Source: Gammaproteobacteria bacterium (GTDB lineage Bacteria > Pseudomonadota > Gammaproteobacteria > VBWC01). From it: a stretch of DNA of 64,000 nucleotides. The first letter of the stretch is position 1; every line of letters begins with the position of its first letter. A program made the translations under genes and the position numbers. The stretch covers positions 1 through 64,000 of the forward strand of contig JAHFRU010000001.1 of assembly GCA_023266115.1 (NCBI GenBank). The letters are read 5' to 3'. Positions 36,625-45,652 of the stretch are shown in pieces. A model generated the notes under the pieces. The model ran no database searches. It saw nothing but the letters and a program-made list of their open reading frames with translations, and had not been told where the DNA came from.

Positions 36625-36697
36625 CGCGGTGCGTCGCCAGCCAGGCCTGTCACCGGTGCCGGCGCACGCCGGCGCGTAATTTGACGGCGTTGTTGTC

Positions 36698-38440
36698 ATG
36701 ACGTTCGCCCTGACTGGCATTGGCGTTTCGCGCGGTATTGTCGCCGGCAGTGCCTACGTACAGCGCGCCAGTCATCTTGAGGTGACCGAGTATTCGATTA
36801 TTGCGGAGCGCGTTGAAGACGAGGTTGCCAGGTTCGAGCAGGCGCTCACTACCGCACGGCAACAGTTGCAGACGATCCGCAGCCGTATACCGGCATCCAC
36901 GCCGGCCGATATCGCGGCGTTCATCGATACCCATCTGCTGATGCTGGACGACGGCGCGCTGTCGCGGGCGCCGGTCGATATTATCCGGCGCCGGCGGTGC
37001 AACGCGGAGTGGGCGCTCAAGGTGCAATGCGATGAACTGGTCAGCGTCTTCGACGAAATGGATGACGCCTACCTCAGCACCCGCAAGGACGATGTCAACC
37101 ACGTCGTCAACCGCGTGCTCGCGATCCTGCTCCGGCAACCGGGCCGCTCCACCGACCACGACGATGTCGAGCTCGGCGGCTGTATCGTGATCGCCGACGA
37201 CCTGACGCCGGCGGATACGATCCTGATGAAGCATCAGGGTATCGCGGCATTCGTTACCGAGCATGGCGGGGTGAATTCGCACTCGGCGATACTCGCGCGC
37301 AGCCTGGGCATCCCGGCCATCGTCGCGGCGCATCACGTGCGCCGCTACATCCGGCAGGGCGAGCTGGTGATCGTCGATGCCGAGCACGGCGTGATTCTGG
37401 CCGATGCCGACAGCCGCGTGCTCGAGCACGTCCGTGAGCGGCAACGGGCCGAGCAACGGGCGCGCGCGCGTCTGGGCAGGCTCAGGACGCAACCGACCGT
37501 GACCCGCGATGGGCACGAGATTCGCCTGATGGCGAACGTCGAGACGCCCGACGATGTGCTCGCAATGAAACAGTATTCCGCGGACGGTATCGGCCTGTAC
37601 CGCACCGAGCTGCTATACATGAATCGCGCTGACCTGCCGACCGAAGAAGAGCAGTATCGTACCTATCTGGAAGTGCTGCAGGCGCTCGACGGCGCGCCGC
37701 TGACGATCCGCACCGTCGATCTGGGCGCCGACAAACAGGTCGATGGCGGGCGTATCGGCGGTGCCGTCGCGACCAATCCGGCGCTGGGACTGCGTGCAAT
37801 CCGTTTGTGTCTGCGCGACCCGAAACTTTTTTTTCCGCAGCTCTACGCGATACTGCGCGTGTCGGCGCACGGGCCGGTGCGCATGATGTTGCCGATGCTG
37901 ACCAGTATTCATGAGCTGTCCCAGGTCCTGCAGATGATCGCGGAAGCGCGGCTGACGCTGGTCAGGCGGGGCGAGGCGTTTGACGCGGCGATGCCGGTCG
38001 GCGGCATGATCGAGGTGCCCGCCGCCGCTTTGGCGGCAGATCTGTTCGCGGATCAGCTCGATTTCCTGTCGCTGGGTACCAACGACCTGATCCAGTACAC
38101 CCTCGCGGTGGACCGTCTCGAGGAGGAAGTAAGTTATCTGTACGAACCGTTGCACCCAGCGGTGTTGCGGCTGATACAGATGACCATCGCCGCCGGCGAA
38201 CGCAAGGGTATTCCGGTATCGATGTGCGGCGAGATGGCCGGCGAGACGGACTACATTCCGTTGCTGCTGGGACTGGGGCTGCGCGAGTTCAGCATGCATC
38301 CTTCGTTGATACTCGAAGCCAGGCGCGTCATCCGTGACGCCGATGTCGGCCGCTTGTCCGCGGTGGCCGGCAAGATCGTCGCGAGCCGCAGCCACGACGA
38401 GATCGTCCGCCTGACGGAACAGCTGACCGGCCTGCGCTAG
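36698..38440 (+). CDS. ptsI: Phosphoenolpyruvate-protein phosphotransferase (EI) PtsI
   Basis: 580 aa. It autophosphorylates from PEP at the His in HGGVNSHSAILAR, then donates to HPr. The PEP-binding barrel has YRTELLYMNR, LTSIHELSQV, VPAAALAADLFADQLDFLSLGTNDL and SMCGEMAG. Complete for the family; 73 nt after ptsH. Confidence 0.97.
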   Translation: MTFALTGIGVSRGIVAGSAYVQRASHLEVTEYSIIAERVEDEVARFEQALTTARQQLQTIRSRIPASTPADIAAFIDTHLLMLDDGALSRAPVDIIRRRRCNAEWALKVQCDELVSVFDEMDDAYLSTRKDDVNHVVNRVLAILLRQPGRSTDHDDVELGGCIVIADDLTPADTILMKHQGIAAFVTEHGGVNSHSAILARSLGIPAIVAAHHVRRYIRQGELVIVDAEHGVILADADSRVLEHVRERQRAEQRARARLGRLRTQPTVTRDGHEIRLMANVETPDDVLAMKQYSADGIGLYRTELLYMNRADLPTEEEQYRTYLEVLQALDGAPLTIRTVDLGADKQVDGGRIGGAVATNPALGLRAIRLCLRDPKLFFPQLYAILRVSAHGPVRMMLPMLTSIHELSQVLQMIAEARLTLVRRGEAFDAAMPVGGMIEVPAAALAADLFADQLDFLSLGTNDLIQYTLAVDRLEEEVSYLYEPLHPAVLRLIQMTIAAGERKGIPVSMCGEMAGETDYIPLLLGLGLREFSMHPSLILEARRVIRDADVGRLSAVAGKIVASRSHDEIVRLTEQLTGLR

Positions 38441-38532
38441 CCAGCGCTTGCCCGGCACGCTGCTATTTGTGCGGCGGGCGTTTTCAATCGCATGACCGTT
38501 ACATATACTGCTGCCAGACAAACCCACCCCGG

Positions 38533-39900
38533 ATGACCGCGATGGCCGCGCCCGACGAATCGGAGAAAAACCAGGATCGGCTCGGCAGCTGTATCGCCGC
38601 GCTGCACGACGGCGCGCTGGAAGCCGTGCGCGCCATGCTCGAGCAGATGCATCCGGCGGAGATCGCGCAACTGCTCGAATCGCTGTCGCATGACGAGCGG
38701 CAGGTCGTTTGGGAGATGGTCGATCCGGAGGTCGAGGGCGACGTGCTGGCGCACGTCAACGACGATGTGCGCGCCAGTCTTATCCGCGGCATGGAGATCG
38801 CCGAGCTGGTCGCTGCCGCCGGCGCGCTGGATACCGATGATCTCGCCGACCTTCTGCCCGATCTGCCCGACGCCGCGATCAACGAAGTGTTGCTGTCGCT
38901 GGATGCGCAGGACCGGCAGCGGCTGGAGGCGGTGCTCTCCTATCCGGAGGACACGGCCGGCGGCCTGATGAATGTCGACACGATCACGGTGCGGCCCAAT
39001 GTGACGCTGGATGTCGTGTTGCGCTATCTGCGCTGGCGAGGCGAACTGCCGGACGCGACCGACCAGCTGATCGTGGTGGATCGCGATGATCACTACCTCG
39101 GGCTGCTGCCGATCACCACGCTGCTGACGAAGCCGCCGACATTGTCGGTGACCGAAGCGATGATCAGCGATGAGCCGGCGATCGACGCGAACAAACCGGC
39201 CAGCGAGGTTGCCAAGCTGTTCGAACAGCGCGATCTGGTGTCCGCGCCGGTCGTCAACGACGCCGGCAAGCTGGTCGGGCGTATCACGATCGACGACGTC
39301 GTTGATGTCATCCGCGACAGCGCCGACCATTCGTTGCTCGGCCTGGCGGGTCTCGATGAACACGACGACATGTTCGCGCCCGTCATGGTGACGTCACGTA
39401 ACCGAGCCGGCTGGCTGGGCATCAACCTGCTGACGGCGTTGCTCGCCTCGTGGGTCATCGGTCTGTTTGCAACGACTATCGACAAGATCGTGGTGCTGGC
39501 GGTATTGATGCCGATAGTGGCGAGCATGGGCGGTATCGCCGGCAGTCAGACGCTCACCATCGTCATCCGCGGTATCGCGCTGGGCCGTGTCGGCAGCGCC
39601 AACGCGCGGCGGCTGATGGCCAAGGAGGTTGCGGTAGGTCTGCTCAATGGCGTGTTGTGGGCATTCGTTGTCGCCGGCGTGACCATCCTCTGGTTCAGGG
39701 ACTATCAGATCGGCGCAATCCTCGGTGTCGCGATCGTCATCAATCTGGTGTTCGCCGCGTTCGCCGGTGCGGTGATCCCGCTGTTGCTGCGCCGGTTCGG
39801 CGCCGACCCGGCGCTGGGCGGCGGTGTGATATTGACGACCATCACCGATGTGGTCGGCTTCATTGCCTTTCTCGGGCTGGCGACGCTGTTTTTGCTGTAG
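38533..39900 (+). CDS. mgtE: Magnesium transporter MgtE
   Basis: 455 aa from ATG 38533. An N-terminal helical MgtE domain (MHPAEIAQLLESL), two CBS domains (about residues 135-255) and a five-TM channel domain with RNRAGWLGINLLTALLAS, MPIVASMGGIAGSQT and DVVGFIAFLGLA. It is a Mg2+-gated channel. mgtE after ptsI is usual in related proteobacteria. Confidence 0.95.
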   Translation: MTAMAAPDESEKNQDRLGSCIAALHDGALEAVRAMLEQMHPAEIAQLLESLSHDERQVVWEMVDPEVEGDVLAHVNDDVRASLIRGMEIAELVAAAGALDTDDLADLLPDLPDAAINEVLLSLDAQDRQRLEAVLSYPEDTAGGLMNVDTITVRPNVTLDVVLRYLRWRGELPDATDQLIVVDRDDHYLGLLPITTLLTKPPTLSVTEAMISDEPAIDANKPASEVAKLFEQRDLVSAPVVNDAGKLVGRITIDDVVDVIRDSADHSLLGLAGLDEHDDMFAPVMVTSRNRAGWLGINLLTALLASWVIGLFATTIDKIVVLAVLMPIVASMGGIAGSQTLTIVIRGIALGRVGSANARRLMAKEVAVGLLNGVLWAFVVAGVTILWFRDYQIGAILGVAIVINLVFAAFAGAVIPLLLRRFGADPALGGGVILTTITDVVGFIAFLGLATLFLL

Positions 39901-39912
39901 GATAGCCACGCG

Positions 39913-40434
39913 ATGGCGCATTTCATAATCCGGACCGGTGTGGTGTTGTGCGTGTTGCTGCTGGCGTCGTGCAGCCGCTCGCATGACGTCACGGTGCTGC
40001 TGGAGTCCGGTCAATGCGGCCGGCAACTGACGTCCGCGGCGCTCGACTGGCTGACAACGCCGGCGCAGCTCGAACGTCTGATCCAGTACATCAACAAACA
40101 CAAGGCCGGCGGCGCCATGCTGATCGGCGGGCCTTTCGACAGTTCGCCCGAAGTGCTGCCGGTGGTCGATTTCGGGCGGTCCGGCGTGCTGCTGGTGGAG
40201 ATGGGACGGCGGCCAACGGGCGGATACCGTCTCGGGCTGGTCGAGAATTCGCTTGCAGTGCGCGACGGGATCGCTCAGTTGTCCGTCGACTGGCAGGAAC
40301 CCGGCGACGACGACGTGGTGACGCAGGTCGTGACCAGCCCCTGTCTGTTGCTCGCGTTACCGCATGCCGGTTATCGCGAGATCGTCGTCGTCGATCAGCA
40401 CGAACAGCCGCGCGCGCGCCTGCCGCTGCGCTAG
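39913..40434 (+). CDS. PrcB-like lipoprotein
   Basis: 173 aa. The signal has a lipobox (Leu-Leu-Ala-Ser-Cys at about residue 20). The mature part has a VVDFGRSGVLLVEMGRRPTGGY segment typical of the PrcB C-terminal (protease-complex) domain, ending in PHAGYREIVVVD. An AGGATA site precedes the ATG. Function is unknown; it is 12 nt after mgtE. Confidence 0.75.
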   Translation: MAHFIIRTGVVLCVLLLASCSRSHDVTVLLESGQCGRQLTSAALDWLTTPAQLERLIQYINKHKAGGAMLIGGPFDSSPEVLPVVDFGRSGVLLVEMGRRPTGGYRLGLVENSLAVRDGIAQLSVDWQEPGDDDVVTQVVTSPCLLLALPHAGYREIVVVDQHEQPRARLPLR

Positions 40435-40680
40435 CCACCGCCGGTGCGAGCGACGCCGTCGGTCCGGTGCGACCAGCGTCGACGAACCCCTGCCACTCGG
40501 CTCGCCGGCCGGGGGGTGTCAGTCCCGGCGCATGAACTATTCCATATGGCGGCGGTCTTTGATAGGTCGCGCAGTGTGCGGGAGGCCAGGATCACTGCCG
40601 TTGTTCCGGCCGCTGTCCCGGGGTGCGGGAATGACGCTGGCAAGCAGAAACAGGTTGAATTCCGTCAACGAGTCTGAATA

Positions 40681-41640
40681 ATGACCGCCATGAACGGCGA
40701 TACACTGGTCAAGGTAGAACATCTGTCGCGCTATTACGGCGACACGCGCGCCGTGCATGACGTGAGTTTCAGCGTCAGCCGCGGCGAAGTGCTCGGTTTT
40801 CTCGGGCCGAACGGCGCGGGCAAGTCGACCACGATGCAGATCATCAGCGGCAACCTGGCGCCGAGTGCCGGACAGGTCTGGATCGACGGCCACGACATAC
40901 TGGACGAGCCCAAGGCCGCCAAGGCGAAGCTCGGGTTTCTGCCGGAACACCCGCCATTGTACCGCGACTTTACCGTCGACGAATATCTGACTTATTGCGC
41001 GCGGATCAACCGTATCCCCGCCGCCCGGCGCCGCCCGGCGCTAAACACCGCCAAGGAGCGTTGCGGCCTGACCGACGTCGGCCGCCGTCTGATCGGCAAT
41101 CTCTCCAAGGGCTACCAGCAGCGCGTCGGTATTGCGCAGGCGATCATCCATTCACCACCGGTGGTGATACTCGACGAGCCGACGGTCGGTCTCGATCCGA
41201 TCCAGATCCGCGAGATCCGCGCGTTGATACGTGAACTGGGCGGCGATCACAGTGTGATCCTGTCGACGCACATTCTGCCGGAGGTGCAGGCGATCTGCGA
41301 TCGCGTGCAGATCATCAGCAAGGGCGAGCTGGTGTTGAACGATACCATTGAAGGGTTGTTGTTGCGCATGCAGGCGTCGAGTCTGCTGGCGGCTATGCGC
41401 GTCATGCCCGGCAAGGCCGAGCTGCTGGCGATTGCCGGTGTGCGCGCCGTCGAAATGCTGGATGCCAACCGCGTCCGGCTGCATTACCTGCCGGAGCATA
41501 ATCCCGCCGAACAGCTGGTCGAGAAAGCGGTGCAGCACGGCTGGGGCTTGTTCGAGCTGACGCCGGAGCGCATCTCGCTCGAGCAGGTCTTCGTCGATAT
41601 CACCTGCGACGAGCCGCATGTCGCGGAGGCCGCTGCATGA
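40681..41640 (+). CDS. ABC transporter ATP-binding protein (GldA-type)
   Basis: 319 aa. Walker A GPNGAGKSTT, LSKGYQQRVG signature, Walker B VVILDEPTVGLDPIQ, and H-loop STHILPEV. It has a GldA-like C-terminal extension of about 90 residues. It energises the adjacent permease. First gene of a four-gene unit; ATG overlaps with the next gene by 4 nt. Gliding is not implied: such systems occur in many non-gliding proteobacteria. Confidence 0.93.
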   Translation: MTAMNGDTLVKVEHLSRYYGDTRAVHDVSFSVSRGEVLGFLGPNGAGKSTTMQIISGNLAPSAGQVWIDGHDILDEPKAAKAKLGFLPEHPPLYRDFTVDEYLTYCARINRIPAARRRPALNTAKERCGLTDVGRRLIGNLSKGYQQRVGIAQAIIHSPPVVILDEPTVGLDPIQIREIRALIRELGGDHSVILSTHILPEVQAICDRVQIISKGELVLNDTIEGLLLRMQASSLLAAMRVMPGKAELLAIAGVRAVEMLDANRVRLHYLPEHNPAEQLVEKAVQHGWGLFELTPERISLEQVFVDITCDEPHVAEAAA

Positions 41641-42392
41641 TTTTCACAATCGCCGGCCGCGAAATGCGCAGTCTGTTCCTGTCGCCGCTGGCGTGGTCGG
41701 TGCTCGCCGTGGTGCAGTTTATTCTCGCCTATATGTTCCTCAGCCAGATAGAGGTGTTTTTGTCGGTGCAGGCGCGGCTGGTCAGTGTGCCGGGCGCGCC
41801 GGGGTTGACGGAAATTGTGGCGGTGCCGCTGCTGGCCAATGCGGCAATCGTGTTATTGCTCGTCGTACCGCTGTTGACGATGCGTCTGATCAGCGAGGAG
41901 CGGCGCAGCCAGACCCTCAGCCTGTTGTTCAGCGCGCCGGTGTCGATGACCGAGATCGTCGTCGGCAAGTATTGCGGGGTCATGGGGTTTCTGCTGGTCA
42001 TGCTCGGCATGATCGCGCTGATGCCGTTGTCGTTGCAGAGCGGCGGCAATCTCGATTTCTCGCTGTGCGCCGCCGGGCTGCTCGGTTTGCTGCTGTTGCT
42101 CGGCAGTTTCGCCGCAGCCGGCTTATATGTTTCAACGCTGACGGTGCAGCCGGTGGTTGCCGCGGTCGCAACCTTCGGCCTGCTGTTGCTGTTGTGGATC
42201 CTGGACTGGAGCGGCACGGCCGCCGACGGCCGGCTGAGCGGGCTGTTCCCGTATCTGTCCGTGCTGCGGCATTACGAATCGCTGTTGAAGGGTGTGTTCG
42301 ATACTAGCGACGTGGTGTATTACCTGTTGTTCATCGGTCTGTTCCTGATACTCAGCATCCGGCGCCTCGATGCGGACCGGTTGCAGCACTGA
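41637..42392 (+). CDS. ABC-2 type permease (GldF-type)
   Basis: 251 aa with about six TM helices. It starts MIFTIAGREMRSLFLSP, with RLISEERRSQTLSLLFSAPV being the conserved ABC-2 cytoplasmic loop. It is the membrane partner of the preceding ATPase. Overlaps its gene by 4 nt. Confidence 0.92.
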   Translation: MIFTIAGREMRSLFLSPLAWSVLAVVQFILAYMFLSQIEVFLSVQARLVSVPGAPGLTEIVAVPLLANAAIVLLLVVPLLTMRLISEERRSQTLSLLFSAPVSMTEIVVGKYCGVMGFLLVMLGMIALMPLSLQSGGNLDFSLCAAGLLGLLLLLGSFAAAGLYVSTLTVQPVVAAVATFGLLLLLWILDWSGTAADGRLSGLFPYLSVLRHYESLLKGVFDTSDVVYYLLFIGLFLILSIRRLDADRLQH

Positions 42393-42424
42393 TTCGCCAT
42401 TCATTGATCCACTGGAAGTGACGC

Positions 42425-43831
42425 ATGGAAGTTACGCGCAAATCACGCCGTAGAATACGTCTGCAGAACGCGCTGTTCATGCTGTTGCTGCTGGCGGTGG
42501 CCGGGGTGCTGGCGTGGCTGAGCACGGTTTACCATTACCAGGCGGACTGGACCGCGGCCAGCCGCAATACGCTGTCCGACAGCAGCCGTTTGTTGCTCGG
42601 CAAGATCGACGGCCCGGTGACGCTGACGGCGTTCGTCCGCGAGACACCGGCGCTGCGCAAAGGCATTCGCGAGCTGGTCGCGAAGTATCAACGCTACAAG
42701 CAGGACATTGTGCTGGACTTCGTTAATCCCGATCTCGAGCCGCAACGCGTGCGCGAACAGGGCGTGACGATGGAGGGCGAGGTCCTCGTCGGGTACCGCG
42801 AACGCACCGAGAAACTGACCGAGCTCGCGGAGGAGACCTTCACCAACGCGCTACAACGCCTGTCGCGCGGCGGCGAGCGCTGGGTCGTCGCGCTCACCGG
42901 CCACGGCGAACGCGATTTGCTCGGGCAGGCGAACCACGATCTGGGCGTGTGGGGTCAGGAGCTCAAGGCCAAGGGCATCCATCTCAAGGGCCTGAATCTG
43001 GCCGAGAACCCGCAGATCCCCGCTAACACGACGGTGCTGGTCATCGCCGATCCGCAGATCAGGCTGTTCCCCGGCGAGGTCGAGGTGGTGGTGGATTACC
43101 TGCGCCGCGGCGGCAATCTGCTGTGGCTCGCCGAGCCGGGTGCCGGCGATGGTCTTGATGCGGTGGCGGCGTATCTCGGCCTGCGCTTTTATCCGGGCAC
43201 GGTGGTTGATCCGACCGGCAGGCTGTTCGGCATCGCCAACCCGACGTTCAGCGTGATCTCACGGTATCCGGACCATCCGGTGACGCGGGATTTCAATGTC
43301 ATTACGCTGTTCCCCGGCAGCGCCGGCATCGAGACGCTTGCGAGCACTACATGGAATGCGCAGCCCTTGCTGCGTACCGCCGACAACACCTGGGTGGAGT
43401 CCGGGCTGGTCGCTGGCACGATCCGTTTCGACGACGGTGCCGATACCCGTGGGCCGGTGACGATCGGCGTCGCCTTGACGCGTCGCGATAGTGCGGCCGG
43501 TGATTCCGACAAAGCGAACGATGATGCCGGGGCAAGCGCCGAACAGCCGGAAAAATTACGGAACCAGCGTGTCGTCGTGATCGGCGACGGTGACTTTCTC
43601 GCCAACACGCACCTGGGTAACGGCGGCAATCTCGATTTCGGCATGAAGCTCGTCAACTGGCTGACCAGTGACGACTCGTTTATTGCCATTCCGGCGCGGA
43701 CCGCGGAAGATCTGACGCTGGACCTGTCTGATATGGCGAGACTGGTGATCGGCGGCGGCTTTCTGCTGGTATTGCCGGTCGCATTACTCGGCAGCGGGCT
43801 GCTGATCTGGTGGCGGCGGCGCAAGCGTTAG
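42425..43831 (+). CDS. GldG-type ABC auxiliary protein
   Basis: 468 aa. An N-terminal TM helix (residues about 15-37) and a C-terminal TM helix followed by a basic tail frame a large periplasmic region. The latter has NTLSDSSRLLLGKIDGPV, RYKQDIVLDFVNPD and later NLLWLAEPG, typical of the DUF4350/GldG-like family. It lies downstream of the ATPase and permease and is the third subunit. Confidence 0.88.
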   Translation: MEVTRKSRRRIRLQNALFMLLLLAVAGVLAWLSTVYHYQADWTAASRNTLSDSSRLLLGKIDGPVTLTAFVRETPALRKGIRELVAKYQRYKQDIVLDFVNPDLEPQRVREQGVTMEGEVLVGYRERTEKLTELAEETFTNALQRLSRGGERWVVALTGHGERDLLGQANHDLGVWGQELKAKGIHLKGLNLAENPQIPANTTVLVIADPQIRLFPGEVEVVVDYLRRGGNLLWLAEPGAGDGLDAVAAYLGLRFYPGTVVDPTGRLFGIANPTFSVISRYPDHPVTRDFNVITLFPGSAGIETLASTTWNAQPLLRTADNTWVESGLVAGTIRFDDGADTRGPVTIGVALTRRDSAAGDSDKANDDAGASAEQPEKLRNQRVVVIGDGDFLANTHLGNGGNLDFGMKLVNWLTSDDSFIAIPARTAEDLTLDLSDMARLVIGGGFLLVLPVALLGSGLLIWWRRRKR

Positions 43832-43858
43832 CGCGATTTTCCTTCAGGTGACCGGCAG

Positions 43859-44719
43859 ATGAACCAGCGCACACTACTGAATCTCGGCCTGTTGGTGTTG
43901 CTGGCCGGACTGGCCCTGATTGCCTGGTACCGGCCGGGGCAGCCGCCGCCCACGGTGGCGGCGAAGCTGAATCTGTTTGACGCGAAAGCGATCGCGCGCA
44001 TCGACGTTTTGCGCGCCGGCAAGGACACGGTGTCGCTGGTCAAGGCCGGCGATGAGTGGCGCATGATGGCGCCGCTGCAGGCGCCGGCGGACCGGTTTCT
44101 TGTCGATACCCTGCTCGGTATGACGAAGGCAACGAGTTACGCGCAGTTTGACGCAGGCAGTGTCCAGCGGGGCGACTTCCGGCTGGACGCGCCGCCTCTG
44201 ACGGTGCGTTTCGATGATGTCGAGATCGCGTTCGGTGATACGGAAACGCTCAGCGGGCACCGCTACGTTATGGCCGGCAAGACCATTTATCTGGTCGACG
44301 ATGCCGTATTCCACCGCTTGACCGGCGGCGCGCATACCTTTGTTTCGCGGCTGTTGTTGCCGCCCGACAGCCGGATCGAATCGCTCGCGTTGCCGGGTCA
44401 CGCCATTGCGCGCGGCGCCGACGGTCGCTGGGTAGTGACGCCGGAGCAGCCCGGTATTTCGTCGGACGATGTTGTGGCGCTGGTCGATGAATGGAGTCAC
44501 GCACAGGCGATCCGCATCAGTCTTGCCGACAGTGTAGCGACTGACCGGTCGGTGACCGTGCGGTTGAAAGGCGAGACGTCGCCGTGGCGCTTCGGCCTGC
44601 TGCGGCATGAATCCGAGTGGCTGCTGGTGCGGCCCGATCTGGGAATACAGTATCACTTCACCGAGAATCAATACGCGCGTCTGACGACGCTGACCAGCGG
44701 TCCGCCCCATGGCGAATAG
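43859..44719 (+). CDS. DUF4340-domain protein
   Basis: 286 aa. An N-terminal TM helix (residues about 5-22), then repeated DUF4340 units such as ARIDVLRAGKDTVSLVKAGDEWRMMAPL and IESLALPG. It usually accompanies GldFG-type ABC genes. Probably anchored in the inner membrane facing the periplasm; role unknown. Confidence 0.85.
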   Translation: MNQRTLLNLGLLVLLAGLALIAWYRPGQPPPTVAAKLNLFDAKAIARIDVLRAGKDTVSLVKAGDEWRMMAPLQAPADRFLVDTLLGMTKATSYAQFDAGSVQRGDFRLDAPPLTVRFDDVEIAFGDTETLSGHRYVMAGKTIYLVDDAVFHRLTGGAHTFVSRLLLPPDSRIESLALPGHAIARGADGRWVVTPEQPGISSDDVVALVDEWSHAQAIRISLADSVATDRSVTVRLKGETSPWRFGLLRHESEWLLVRPDLGIQYHFTENQYARLTTLTSGPPHGE

Positions 44720-44772
44720 CCCGGTCGGCGAGGCTGTTGGCGTGACGCCGCACGGACATCACCCGGTTCGCC

Positions 44773-45588
44773 ATGCCCGAACTGCCCGAGGTTGAGACGA
44801 CCTGCCGCGGCATCGCGCCGCATATCTCCGGCCAGCAGATTGTGCAGGTGATCGTCCGCGAAAAGCGCCTGCGTTACCCGGTGGCGTCGCGCCTCACGGG
44901 CCATCTTGCCGGCCAGACGGTGCACGCCGTCACGCGGCGCGGCAAATATCTGCTGTTGGCGTGCGACACGGGTACGATCATCATCCATCTCGGCATGTCG
45001 GGCAGCCTGTTTGTCGGTAGCGCGACCGACCGTCCGCAGAAACACGATCACCTCGACATTCTGTTTGGCAGCGGCCGCTGCCTGCGGTTACGCGATCCGC
45101 GCCGCTTCGGCGCCGTGCTATGGACGACGCGCGATCCAGAGCGCCACAAGCTGTTGCAACATCTTGGCGTCGAGCCGCTGTCATCCAGCCTGGACGGCGA
45201 CTATTTTTTTCAGCGGTCGCGTGACCGGCGCGTTGCGATTAAGCAGTTCATCATGGACAGCCGGATCGTTGTCGGTGTCGGCAATATCTATGCGAGTGAG
45301 GCGCTGTTTATCGCCGGGATTCATCCGTCGCGCGCCGCCGGACGGATCGCGCTTGCCCGTTACCTGCAGCTCGCGGCGGCGATCAAGCAGGTGTTGGGCG
45401 ACGCGATCGACGCCGGTGGCACGACGCTGCGTGATTTTCTCAACGCCGAAGGTCGTCCCGGTTACTTCCAGCAACGGTTGCGCGTTTACCAGCGCGCCGG
45501 TATGCCGTGCGATCGCTGCGGCAGTGTGCTCAGGCAGGTGAGGATGGGGCAGCGCTCAACCTATTACTGTTGTCAGTGCCAGGTTTGA
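44773..45588 (+). CDS. mutM: Formamidopyrimidine-DNA glycosylase MutM (Fpg)
   Basis: 271 aa. The catalytic N-terminus is MPELPEVETTCRGI, with Pro1 as nucleophile after Met removal. The helix-two-turn-helix has GVGNIYASEALF. The C-terminal zinc finger is CDRCGS then CCQCQV. It excises 8-oxoG and Fapy lesions. The last 58 nt lie in a 25-bp inverted repeat (see 45530-45613). Confidence 0.97.
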   Translation: MPELPEVETTCRGIAPHISGQQIVQVIVREKRLRYPVASRLTGHLAGQTVHAVTRRGKYLLLACDTGTIIIHLGMSGSLFVGSATDRPQKHDHLDILFGSGRCLRLRDPRRFGAVLWTTRDPERHKLLQHLGVEPLSSSLDGDYFFQRSRDRRVAIKQFIMDSRIVVGVGNIYASEALFIAGIHPSRAAGRIALARYLQLAAAIKQVLGDAIDAGGTTLRDFLNAEGRPGYFQQRLRVYQRAGMPCDRCGSVLRQVRMGQRSTYYCCQCQV

Positions 45589-45613
45589 CGCTGCCCCATC
45601 CTCACCTGCCTGA
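45530..45613. repeat. 25-bp perfect inverted repeat across the mutM stop codon
   Basis: The left arm 45530-45554 (within the mutM zinc-finger coding region, TCAGGCAGGTGAGGATGGGG...) and the right arm 45589-45613, beginning directly after the mutM stop, are exact reverse complements. The loop is 34 nt and includes the last four cysteine-region codons and the stop. It could act as terminator for mutM or be a duplicated inverted segment. Confidence 0.9.
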
Positions 45614-45652
45614 TGAATACGATGTGGTGTTTGCAGCGGCGCGCCTGCGGTG

